From Acidobacteriaceae bacterium (GTDB lineage Bacteria; Acidobacteriota; Terriglobia; Terriglobales; Acidobacteriaceae): a stretch of DNA of 64,000 nt. The notes under the pieces are model-generated. The model ran no database searches. It saw nothing but the letters and a program-made list of their open reading frames with translations, and was not told the DNA's origin. The number at the start of each line of letters is the position of its first letter. Positions within the stretch are counted from its first letter, which is position 1. Positions 17,126 through 25,311 of the stretch are shown in pieces. Location of the stretch: the NCBI GenBank assembly GCA_030041045.1, contig JASHOQ010000026.1:1-64000 (forward strand), given 5' to 3'. Made by a program: the position numbers and the translations under genes.

Positions 17126-17905
17126 TTACCTGTTTGTCGTCTGATGGGCTGCCTGGAATTTCTCCAAATGGGCCTTTGCCAAGTCCGGTTGATTCAATTT
17201 CCGATAGAGGTTCGCCAGGAGGAAATGAATCTGGGCATCGCTGGTGTCGAGTTCCGGCAGAGTCAACGCTCGTTCTCCCTCCGCTGCGGCATTCTTGAAA
17301 TCTCCCTCGTGGTCCAGCCCTTTTGCCAATTCGTAATGCGCATCGCGTGAGTTCGGGTCTGCCTCAATGGCTCGGCGGTCCTTGTCAATGCTCTCCTCGG
17401 TCCGGCCCAAGGAAAGCAGAAACCTTCCGTGGGCGACGAAAATCTCAGCGCTTTGCGGCGCTTTCTCGGGAGAGAGATTTTCTGCCTGCTGGTAAAATTC
17501 CAGCGCTTGGGTCTCATCGCCGAGAGCTTCCTGGGTCATGGCGAGATAGAACACGGGCAGGGGGCTTCTGGGAGAGAGCGTATGGGCCGTCTGAAGCGGC
17601 GAGATCGCCAATTTGAAATCGTTTTGCATGTAATACAACAGCCCGAGATAGAACTGCGCCTCTTCAGAAGCTGGATCAACCGTAACGGCTGTGATCAGAC
17701 AGCTTTTTGCTACATCCGGACGGTGCGCAAAGGTGGCCAGCCGCGCCTTGAGGACCAGGGCCGGAACCATGTATGGGCTGTCATGCAGGGCGGCGTCGAC
17801 TTCGCTGACGGCTTCGGAAAACCTCTGTTGGGCAAAATCCTGTCTTGCGTTCTCGTAATGTTGCGCTGGACCGGCCGCAAGTTGGAATGCGAGAAGCCAG
17901 ATCAT
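17126..17905 (-). CDS. TPR-repeat protein
   Basis: 259 residues with about six tetratricopeptide repeats from residue 15 on, for example AQHYENARQDFAQQRFSEAV, EEAQFYLGLLYYMQNDFKLA, LPVFYLAMTQEALGDETQAL and AQIHFLLANLYRKLNQPDLA. The first 12 residues (MIWLLAFQLAAG) are hydrophobic and may be a short signal or anchor. The start overlaps the CRTAC1 stop codon (ATGA), so the genes are coupled. The TPR protein is probably a scaffold for the secreted or receptor components; no partner is proven. Confidence 0.87.
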   Translation of the reverse strand: MIWLLAFQLAAGPAQHYENARQDFAQQRFSEAVSEVDAALHDSPYMVPALVLKARLATFAHRPDVAKSCLITAVTVDPASEEAQFYLGLLYYMQNDFKLAISPLQTAHTLSPRSPLPVFYLAMTQEALGDETQALEFYQQAENLSPEKAPQSAEIFVAHGRFLLSLGRTEESIDKDRRAIEADPNSRDAHYELAKGLDHEGDFKNAAAEGERALTLPELDTSDAQIHFLLANLYRKLNQPDLAKAHLEKFQAAHQTTNR

Positions 17906-19650
17906 TGAAGCCTGCCCCGCGGTTCAGGACGGCCGCTTTCCACGATGGTCAGGATTTGATCGGCCGCCACACTGTTGAGCACTTGTTTCACGCCCATGGG
18001 CCACGCGAGTTCAATCCGGTCCACCACGGTCGCACTTCCCAATCCGAAGTACACTCGTTTGTCGCTCGACGAATTGTAGCCGACGGCTGTCGTGGCTTCA
18101 TTGTACTGAACTCCATTTGCAGTCATGATCTTCACCTTTGTTCCCAACCCGTCTCGATTATCGGCCACGCCCACGAGCTTCAAAATGATCCAATGATTGT
18201 GATTGGAAGACCGATTCATGAGCAACTGGGGCTTTCCATTAAGAACCGTCACCACGATGTCGATCTTTCCGTCGTTGTCCAGATCACCGAATGCAGCGCC
18301 CCGGTGTGCGGCCGGAGCGAAAAAACCTGCTCCCGCCTGCGCGCTCACATCCTTGAACACCCAGTTACCGAGATTCCGATAGAGGAAATTGGGAAGTGGA
18401 TAAGGCTTACGATTCACTTCCATTGAATTGTCGAGAATTGCGGAGCCGGCGGCGAAAATGTCCTTGTTCCCGTCGTTATCGAAATCGAAGATTCCGGTTC
18501 CCCAGGCCGTAAAGCGGTTGGTCATTGCGGTCAGACCGGTGGTGTCTGTCGCATCTTCAAATTGACCGTTCCGCAGGTTGCGGTAAAGAGGGAAGCTGTC
18601 ACCGTACATCGCTGTTTGAAAGATATCCGGCCTGCCATCGTTGCCGATGTCGCGGAAATCCGTCCCCATACCTGCAACGGTCTTGCCGTTTTCGCTGTAG
18701 GCTACCCCGGCCGCGAGGGCAACATCTGTAAATGTTCCGTCGCCGTTGTTGTGCAACAGGAAATTCGGAAAGCTGTCGTTGGAAACAAAGATATCGGTGA
18801 ATCCATCGTCATCGTAATCAGCAAAAGCGACGCCCATGCCTTTGCCTACATATTGGGAAATATGCGACTGCCGCGAAACGTCGGTAAAAGTACCGTCGCC
18901 GTTGTTCCGATACAAGATGTTCGGTGTTCCGCGATACTCATTGGGAGAGCAATAGTCAACGATGTTATCTGTCTTGCAAATGTGCGCCGTGGAGATGGAA
19001 TAGTCCAGATAATTTACAACCAGGAGATCGAGCAATCCATCGTTGTTGTAGTCGAACCACCCTGCGGTAATGGCCCACGGCTTGCCCCCTTCCGGAATGA
19101 CGCCGCTGACCCCTGCTTTCCCGGTTACATCCGTGAATGTCCCGTCTCCGTTGTTGTGAAAAAGTTGATTGCGGTCGAATCCGGCCACATATAAGTCGAC
19201 AAACCCATCATTGTCATAATCGCCTGTCGCTACGCCCATGGAATAGCCCGCACCAGCCAAGCCGGCCCGTTCGGTGATATCGCGAAAGGTTCCATCTCCA
19301 TTATTGTGGTAGAGCCGGTTGTAGAAGCTCGGGCCACTCTTCTTCAAAGAGGGAATATCCGCCCCGTTCGTGAAAAAAATGTCCAGGAGCCCATCGTTGT
19401 TGTAGTCGAAAAGGGCAACGCCGCCGGTCATGGTCTCAATGGAGTAGCGCTCGGGACTGACGCTGTTCTTCAACACGAAATCGATCTTCGACCCGTCCAT
19501 CGCATTCTCGAAGCGTATTGGCGAAATTGTGGATTGAGCTGTCTGACCGTTCCCCCACAAAGCGCAGAACAGCGTCGACGCAGGGAAACGCGCGGTTCTT
19601 GTGCTTAGCGCAGCTACGCCTGTGACAAAGTCTCGTCGCGAAAATGCCAA
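17902..19650 (-). CDS. CRTAC1-family protein: FG-GAP/VCBS propeller with ASPIC/UnbV C-terminus
   Basis: About 582 residues from TTG 19650; the open frame runs to 19923, but that part overlaps the receptor gene and a terminator, so it is unlikely to be translated. The chosen N-terminus LAFSRRDFVTGVAALST is a twin-arginine-type signal. Repeated blades follow (DYNNDGLLDIFFTNGADIPS, LYHNNGDGTFRDITERAG, DYDNDGFVDLYVAGFDRN, DYDDDGFTDIFVSNDSFPNF). The C-terminal ASPIC/UnbV segment is VGYNSSSDKRVYFGLGSATV. It lies downstream of the large TonB receptor and is coupled to the TPR gene. A cell-surface or periplasmic ligand-binding role is inferred. The exact start codon is uncertain. Confidence 0.87.
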   Translation of the reverse strand: MAFSRRDFVTGVAALSTRTARFPASTLFCALWGNGQTAQSTISPIRFENAMDGSKIDFVLKNSVSPERYSIETMTGGVALFDYNNDGLLDIFFTNGADIPSLKKSGPSFYNRLYHNNGDGTFRDITERAGLAGAGYSMGVATGDYDNDGFVDLYVAGFDRNQLFHNNGDGTFTDVTGKAGVSGVIPEGGKPWAITAGWFDYNNDGLLDLLVVNYLDYSISTAHICKTDNIVDYCSPNEYRGTPNILYRNNGDGTFTDVSRQSHISQYVGKGMGVAFADYDDDGFTDIFVSNDSFPNFLLHNNGDGTFTDVALAAGVAYSENGKTVAGMGTDFRDIGNDGRPDIFQTAMYGDSFPLYRNLRNGQFEDATDTTGLTAMTNRFTAWGTGIFDFDNDGNKDIFAAGSAILDNSMEVNRKPYPLPNFLYRNLGNWVFKDVSAQAGAGFFAPAAHRGAAFGDLDNDGKIDIVVTVLNGKPQLLMNRSSNHNHWIILKLVGVADNRDGLGTKVKIMTANGVQYNEATTAVGYNSSSDKRVYFGLGSATVVDRIELAWPMGVKQVLNSVAADQILTIVESGRPEPRGRLQ

Positions 19651-19704
19651 CTTCGTTCCGTCCCAGCCACACAACCTCTCGATTGCAGAACTCTCTGTAA
19701 AATT

Positions 19705-19734
19705 AACAGGCCAGATGAATTCATCTGGCCTGTT
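19705..19734 (-). terminator. 30-base perfect palindrome, terminator/attenuator after the TonB receptor
   Basis: A perfect inverted repeat with half-site AACAGGCCAGATGAA lies 25 bases after the receptor stop codon. Read on the minus strand it is followed by AATTTTAC, fitting a rho-independent terminator. It lies between the receptor and the CRTAC1 gene, so it could reduce expression of the downstream genes. Confidence 0.75.
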
Positions 19735-19759
19735 GGTTGGAGTTCTGGCGAATTGACGT

Positions 19760-22700
19760 TTAGAACTGGATTCTTGCGATAAACTCGCCGCTTCTCGGAG
19801 CGTAGTTTCCACCGGCGTTGGTGATGCTCCCTGCCATGACGCCGAAGAGTTGGTTACCGGATCCCGTCGCGGCGGGGTTGGACGTATTGTTGAAGCCAGG
19901 ATATACCCAGCGGTTAAAGACATTGAAGAAGTCCGCGCGAAGTGAGAACATCACCCCTTCCTTGAACGGGATGTTCTTGCCGAAGCCCAACTCCTCGCTC
20001 GGCTGTCTGGCCTGGCGGTAGTCGTTGTAGAACGGCTTCGACGTAGAGTAGGTGCCTTGCGCGGGGGCTGCCCAAGCATTGGCATTCAAGAAAGGCTTGT
20101 TAATGTCCGAGTGGTGATTATTGAGGTTTTGCAGGAAGAGCGGCTGACCGGGAACGCGATTCGCAAAGACCTGAAAGTTACCGGTCGCTGCGTTCGCAAA
20201 AGTCACCGAATCCAAGTTGGATGTCCAGGTATCCGGTACCAGCTGCGGAAAACCGCTCGCATAGTGGAAGTTGCCGTCAGTGGTCCAGCCCGCTAAGAGA
20301 GCGCGCTTCCAGCCATTTTGGTCAGATCTGAAACGCGGCACCTCGTAGTTGAAGTAGAAGTTGAGCATTTGCGGTTCGTCGATGCTCTCAAAGGATTTCT
20401 GGCTCTTCGGAGGGAGAGAAGGATCCTGCGCATAAATCGAAGTGGTGAAGGTGGGGGACGTCGCTCCCACAGTCCCCAGATTCTTCGACCACGAATAGCC
20501 GAGACCGCCCGACAGCCCGTTGCTGAGCCGTTTGGTCACCTTGACCTGAAGCGCGTCGTACCACCAATTACCGTCGTGCTCGTACATGTCCCCAATGCCG
20601 CCGAACTGCGGAAACGGCCGCAGGGCCTGAGCCAGAGTGGCTCCGGACGGGAAGGTGGAATACGGCGCCGTAAAGCCCCTCGCCGCTACGTTTGGGGACG
20701 AGATCGGCGACTGGAGCAGGGCGTAGTCGATTGGGTTTTGGACATTCAAACCGTACTTCTGCGAGAGCATGGTCGGAGTGAGCTCGTTGGTGGTATTCGT
20801 CAGGTTGTCGGAATTGAGCCAAACACCACGGTTGTCGATAAGGGATAGGTTGACCGTAAGATTGTTCACAATCTCGCGCTCAACGCCAAGGGTCGACTGC
20901 ACATAACGCGGCGGACGGCCATTGTTCGTAACAATGAAATTGGGGGGCGAGTTGGTTGAACCTACGTTCGGGAAAGCGCCCGGATTGAAGTTGGTGGCTG
21001 TGAGGGCCGCCGCGGTGAACGGCACGCCGTTGGAAAGCTGACCGGCGTCAATGCCATACGAAGGACTGGTGAGGTACACCACGTTAAAGCCGAATCCCTG
21101 GTTGCTATAGCCTTCTTCATTCATGAAGAGCTGCGGTCCGGAGTAGAACCCTGTCCCGGCATGGAGCACTGTCTTCGCATCCAGTTGATAACTCACACCG
21201 GCACGAGGCTGAACCATCCAGGGATAGAAGTGCTCGAAGACGCAGTCGCAACGCCCCGTCCCATACCCCTCGTATTCGGTTCCGCCCAACAGGCCGCCAG
21301 CTGAAGGATTCGCGACGGTCGGGCCAAACTGGGTTACCCGCAGATGTTGCTCGTGCTGCATCCCCTCGAGATCCCAACGCAGTCCAAGGTTTACCGTGAG
21401 CTTATTTGTCACCTTCCAGGTGTCCTGGGCGTAAAACGATCCCTCCAAGCGGATAAACCATTGGATGTTATCGTTCCCGATATTGGCGCCGTCCAACTGG
21501 CCAAGGACGAAGCTGGCAAAGCCATCGCCGAGGTTGGCTCCGTAGAGGTTTTGGCCATTTTCGGATGGTTCAGAGGTCTCATTGCGGCTGAAACCGTACG
21601 ATCCGTCCGACAGATCGTTGTGAGTGCCCCAGAGTTGATGACGGAAATCGCCGCCAAAGTCAAAGGTATGGCGCCCGTGGGTCCAGATCGCGGATTCAGT
21701 GTCGTACCAGTCGTTGTCAATAAACGGCGCGTTGTTGATGCCCAACTGAGGAACGTTCTGATTGTCGACGGTGAGTCCCGAGAAAATCGGGAAGGTTTTC
21801 GCAGCGCCGCCAGGCATACTCGCCAAGGAGGGCAACCCAAGCGTGGTCTGATCGAAGTTTTGCACCGCAGCATCCTGCAGGGCATCGTGGCGCGTCCAAT
21901 CCCATCCTGCGTGAAACACAAGATCCGGCGTGGCCGTATAGTTCAAATTCAGATACAACTGCGGGGCGGGTGTGTGATTCCAGCGGGTTGAGCCTCCTAT
22001 GGTGTTAATGCCATCATCCGCATTGTCCTTGTTCCCAATCTCGTGCATGTAGTAACCGGAGAGGTGCCACTTTTCGCCAATATAGTGGTCGAGTTTGATG
22101 CTGGCCAGGTACTGGTACTTGTTGTTCGGCTCCAAATTCGGGTAGTTGTTGGTCAACGCATTGGCCGTGGCCCCCGATGGGCCGGGCATGTAACCGAGAA
22201 CCTTCACCGCCACCGGATCCCATGTGCTGGACGCGGGGAGCATGTTGGTGGGCACGCCGTTTCCGTTCACGTCCGTACCAAACGCATTGCGGACCACTCC
22301 GGTCGAACCAGCTCCGGAGGGACCTCCCGTACAGGTTACCGTTCTCGTCGTCGATGGGTCGAAGACCTCACCGTTGTACAACTGCCGGCCCAGGCAATCG
22401 ACGACCGGATTTCCATTGTTATCCGTGATGGGACCAAGAATGTTAGAGCCTAGATTGCCCGCGAGATAGGCAGTGGTGGGAACCGTAATCGTTCCGTCAT
22501 TATTGGTTTGCGTGTTGTGGTACTCCTCGTAAGCGAAGAAGAAGAAGGTCTTATTCTGGCCGTTGTAAACGTGAGGAATCAACACCGGTCCGCCCAGAGA
22601 AGCGCCAAAATCAAGCTGCCGTTGAACCGGTAAAGCCTTCTGGAATGTATTCGCATTCACGTAGTTGAAGGGCTGTCCGGCGTCCAAATCCTCATTTTCG

Positions 22701-23485
22701 AGGTAGTTGAAAGCCGTCCCGTGCAGCTTGTTGGTTCCCGATTTCGATGTGTAGTTGAAGACTCCACCCCCAGACTCACCGAATTGGGCGGAATAGTCGT
22801 TGATCATCACGGATTCTTCGGCAAGCGACTCGACCGAGGGCTGCTGCTCATCGGAGATGGCGCCCTTGGTCGCATTGGTGTCGTCCAGGCCGTCCATGAA
22901 GACGCGGTACGTGGTTGCCGGTGAGCCTTGGACATGGATATCGTTCCACCCGCCTCCGATGGATCCCGGAATTAAGGAGGCAAAACCCATCGGGTCGCGG
23001 ATAGCTCCGATGCCGTTAATGTTGATCGGAAGCTCATTCAGGTCCCTCGTGGTGACCTCGGAGTTGATCTGGGCGCTATCCGTCTGCAGCAGAGGCGCAT
23101 CCGCCGTTACCGAAATTGTTGCCGTGGCTTGTCCCACCGCTAATTGCAGGTCGACGCTCGCCGTTTCTCCAACCGAGACCGTGATCCCATTGTGGATAAG
23201 CTCTTTGAAGCCGGCAGCATTCACGGTAAGGGAATACTCGCCCGCAGGTAGCTCCGGGATCGTGTAATCTCCTGCGCCCGTTGTAACGGTTGCACTCTGC
23301 GTGCCCGTCGCTGTATTGGTTGCGACGACTTTGGCTCCCGTGATTGAGGAACCGGATGGATCGGTGACAATTCCCGATATCGTGCCACGGTCAAGTTGCG
23401 CAAAGCACAACCCGCCCGCACTGCATAACACAGAGAACACCAGACTCAGATTGAAGTACTTGAGCCAGTTTCCGCGTTGCGTCAT
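19760..23485 (-). CDS. Oar-like TonB-dependent receptor with carboxypeptidase-regulatory N-terminal domain
   Basis: 1,241 residues. Signal peptide MTQRGNWLKYFNLSLVFSVL...GGLCFA; residues 33-110 are a CarboxypepD_reg Ig-like domain (GTISGIVTDPSGSSITGAKV, GDYTIPELPAGEYSLTVNAA); then a plug (LLQTDSAQINSEVTTRDLNE, TTYRVFMDGLDDTNATKG, MINDYSAQFGESGGGVFNYT) and a very long barrel ending in FIARIQF with terminal phenylalanine. This is the acidobacterial receptor type assumed to import glycan fragments; no SusD partner is present. ATG 23485 sits 5 bases after AGGAGG; a GTG directly before it is the alternative. It begins the block with the CRTAC1 and TPR genes. Confidence 0.93.
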   Translation of the reverse strand: MTQRGNWLKYFNLSLVFSVLCSAGGLCFAQLDRGTISGIVTDPSGSSITGAKVVATNTATGTQSATVTTGAGDYTIPELPAGEYSLTVNAAGFKELIHNGITVSVGETASVDLQLAVGQATATISVTADAPLLQTDSAQINSEVTTRDLNELPININGIGAIRDPMGFASLIPGSIGGGWNDIHVQGSPATTYRVFMDGLDDTNATKGAISDEQQPSVESLAEESVMINDYSAQFGESGGGVFNYTSKSGTNKLHGTAFNYLENEDLDAGQPFNYVNANTFQKALPVQRQLDFGASLGGPVLIPHVYNGQNKTFFFFAYEEYHNTQTNNDGTITVPTTAYLAGNLGSNILGPITDNNGNPVVDCLGRQLYNGEVFDPSTTRTVTCTGGPSGAGSTGVVRNAFGTDVNGNGVPTNMLPASSTWDPVAVKVLGYMPGPSGATANALTNNYPNLEPNNKYQYLASIKLDHYIGEKWHLSGYYMHEIGNKDNADDGINTIGGSTRWNHTPAPQLYLNLNYTATPDLVFHAGWDWTRHDALQDAAVQNFDQTTLGLPSLASMPGGAAKTFPIFSGLTVDNQNVPQLGINNAPFIDNDWYDTESAIWTHGRHTFDFGGDFRHQLWGTHNDLSDGSYGFSRNETSEPSENGQNLYGANLGDGFASFVLGQLDGANIGNDNIQWFIRLEGSFYAQDTWKVTNKLTVNLGLRWDLEGMQHEQHLRVTQFGPTVANPSAGGLLGGTEYEGYGTGRCDCVFEHFYPWMVQPRAGVSYQLDAKTVLHAGTGFYSGPQLFMNEEGYSNQGFGFNVVYLTSPSYGIDAGQLSNGVPFTAAALTATNFNPGAFPNVGSTNSPPNFIVTNNGRPPRYVQSTLGVEREIVNNLTVNLSLIDNRGVWLNSDNLTNTTNELTPTMLSQKYGLNVQNPIDYALLQSPISSPNVAARGFTAPYSTFPSGATLAQALRPFPQFGGIGDMYEHDGNWWYDALQVKVTKRLSNGLSGGLGYSWSKNLGTVGATSPTFTTSIYAQDPSLPPKSQKSFESIDEPQMLNFYFNYEVPRFRSDQNGWKRALLAGWTTDGNFHYASGFPQLVPDTWTSNLDSVTFANAATGNFQVFANRVPGQPLFLQNLNNHHSDINKPFLNANAWAAPAQGTYSTSKPFYNDYRQARQPSEELGFGKNIPFKEGVMFSLRADFFNVFNRWVYPGFNNTSNPAATGSGNQLFGVMAGSITNAGGNYAPRSGEFIARIQF

Positions 23486-23603
23486 CACACCCTCCTAGGG
23501 CTTTCACAAAGCGCTGCAATGGTCGGTAGTGTAAGGATTTCGCTCTCTGCGTTTGCTGCCGAAATCCGTTTCCACTTTACCCCCGCTTTTGCCCGTTCCC
23601 GCA

Positions 23604-23626
23604 ACGTTAAAATGCGCCTCTAACGT
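23604..23626. promoter_or_regulatory. Candidate operator upstream of the Oar-like receptor
   Basis: Inverted half-sites ACGTTA (23604-23609) and TAACGT (23621-23626) separated by 11 bases lie about 120 bases upstream of the receptor start. The left half, in context GCAACGTTA, recurs at 30201-30209 upstream of the GH3 gene. The AACGTT core is itself palindromic. Confidence 0.4.
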
Positions 23627-23638
23627 ATCCATATCTCA

Positions 23639-23946
23639 ATGAAAATAAGTAGCTTGCATATCCGCGCAGAAATTAACAGTAGCGACATGGAGAGCCTCGG
23701 TCGGGCCCGGTCTTCTCATTCATTTGATGTGTGGGCAACTCCTCCACTCGTTGTATGGTTAGCCGACTGCGTGAAGACGAATGCCGGGTACTGGTCTATG
23801 CGTTGCGCCTTGGCTCCGAATGCCGCTAATGCCTTCGTTCAATACGGTGATTTCGACGCCAGCCGCCGTACAAGAACGCCGGGGCGGCGATTTGAAAACC
23901 TTCTTTGGGCATGCGACGGCTTGCGATTGGGGTTCGTGGACAGCGC
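23639..23946. other. Gap between the receptor promoter and the pectate-lyase-like gene
   Basis: Open frames exist on both strands, but none has a ribosome site or a recognisable product, and the composition is less GC-biased than in the neighbouring genes. I see no confident gene in it. It could hold decayed coding DNA. Confidence 0.3.
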
Positions 23947-25311
23947 TCAAAGCGCGGCATTCAACCCGATCTGCACGTCTTGAGTGGTCTGGTTTTGGAT
24001 TTGCGACGGCCCGGCGAAGATGTTGCCGGCGATGACCGCCCGGTCCACGCTCTTGCCGAGAGAGATGTGCGGCTGGTTCTGGCGAAAATCGCAGCCACGA
24101 ATCAGCAAGCTGCCGGAACAAGCCTGAATTGCGGCGCGATCCTTTCGCCACTCGACAAAGGTGCAATCGCTGAATCCGACCGTGCCCTGGCCCGCGATCT
24201 TCGCAATCTGATTACACGGTCCCCAGAACGCACAATTGCTGAACCGGACGACTCCGTTATTGCTCTCCAGCACATCAACCATGGTGGGATCGTCGCCGGT
24301 GAACGAAGTGAATTCGCCGTTTGTAATGAGGAGTCCGTAGGGGGCACTCTGTTCCACAAGGACGGCGCGATTGCAATTGTCTGCACCGATTCCCAGAAAG
24401 TTGCCATTACATTCACCAGTATCCGTGTGAATGAACTTGTAGCCGGCGTGATACCCGTAGCAGAAGGTATTCAGGACATATTCCCAGTCTGCCCGGCCGA
24501 GAATGAATGCTTCGCCGTTCTCGAGCTGCCATTGGTACACGGGGCCATGACCGTTCCACCAGGGATTAAAGTGAACATTCTCCACACGACCGATGTCGTA
24601 GATGGCATCAATGAAGATTCCGCGCCGCAGCGGCTGGCCGCAGATGTTTCTTAGGTTATGGCGCTCATTGCGGCTGGCATCGATTCCCTGGTAGGGATTG
24701 AGCAGTTCTAGATCGAACGCTGCCGGATTCTTACCACGCATCGCAATCGTCCAGGGATACGCGACCGGCGCCGCATCCGTGATCTGTTCCGGATAATAGA
24801 TGGTTAAACCGGTGAGGGAACTGTTGCTGTTCAGCGAGATGAATGGCTCTCCCTCTTCGTTGCCGCGGCCGGCAGTCGCGAGCAACGCGGTGCCGTCGTC
24901 GCCTGGCTTAGGTTGGCCGCGGTCGCGCATGCCCGTGTGCGATGGCATACAACCGAACGATCCGCGCAAGGTTACGCCCTCAGGAAGGTTAAGAACTCCG
25001 CGGAACAGATAGCGGCCCGGCGGCGCATAGACCATGCCGCCACCTCCATCGTGCGCGGAATCGAGAGCCCGTTGAAACGCACCCGTCTCGTCGTCGATCC
25101 CGTTTCCGCGCGCGCCGAAGTTTCTAACATTTGTTTCGAAGGGCGCCGATTGTCCCTTGTTGATCGAAGCGGCCGACAGCCTGGGCGTTTCCAAAAATCC
25201 TGCAAGACCAGCGGCTGCCCCCATGGCCAACAGGCTGCGGCGAGACTGAAGAGTCGAACCGTCCGGCTTCATCTCGTGTTCTTTGACGTCATTGTGCCCC
25301 GGTGCATCCAT
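23947..25311 (-). CDS. Pectate-lyase-superfamily (right-handed beta-helix) exported protein
   Basis: 454 residues from ATG 25311, which overlaps the GH92 stop (TAATG), or 441 from ATG 25272. The N-terminus carries a twin-arginine-type signal, SRRSLLAMGAAAGLAGFL. The domain begins with the Pectate_lyase_3 hallmark VRNFGARGNGIDDETGAFQR, ALDSAHDGGGGMVYAPPGRY, followed by parallel beta-helix turns (NNGVVRFSNCAFWGPCNQI, GTVGFSDCTFVEW, GSLLIRGCDFRQNQ). Relatives include polygalacturonases, GH55-type glucanases and epimerases; the substrate is not certain. Coupling to GH92 suggests a shared glycan target. Confidence 0.83.
   Translation of the reverse strand: MDAPGHNDVKEHEMKPDGSTLQSRRSLLAMGAAAGLAGFLETPRLSAASINKGQSAPFETNVRNFGARGNGIDDETGAFQRALDSAHDGGGGMVYAPPGRYLFRGVLNLPEGVTLRGSFGCMPSHTGMRDRGQPKPGDDGTALLATAGRGNEEGEPFISLNSNSSLTGLTIYYPEQITDAAPVAYPWTIAMRGKNPAAFDLELLNPYQGIDASRNERHNLRNICGQPLRRGIFIDAIYDIGRVENVHFNPWWNGHGPVYQWQLENGEAFILGRADWEYVLNTFCYGYHAGYKFIHTDTGECNGNFLGIGADNCNRAVLVEQSAPYGLLITNGEFTSFTGDDPTMVDVLESNNGVVRFSNCAFWGPCNQIAKIAGQGTVGFSDCTFVEWRKDRAAIQACSGSLLIRGCDFRQNQPHISLGKSVDRAVIAGNIFAGPSQIQNQTTQDVQIGLNAAL

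Noticed and set aside
23639..23983. 114-codon plus-strand open frame between the receptor and the beta-helix gene
   Set aside because: No ribosome site, no family, and it runs into the 3' end of the beta-helix gene. It was left as an unassigned gap.
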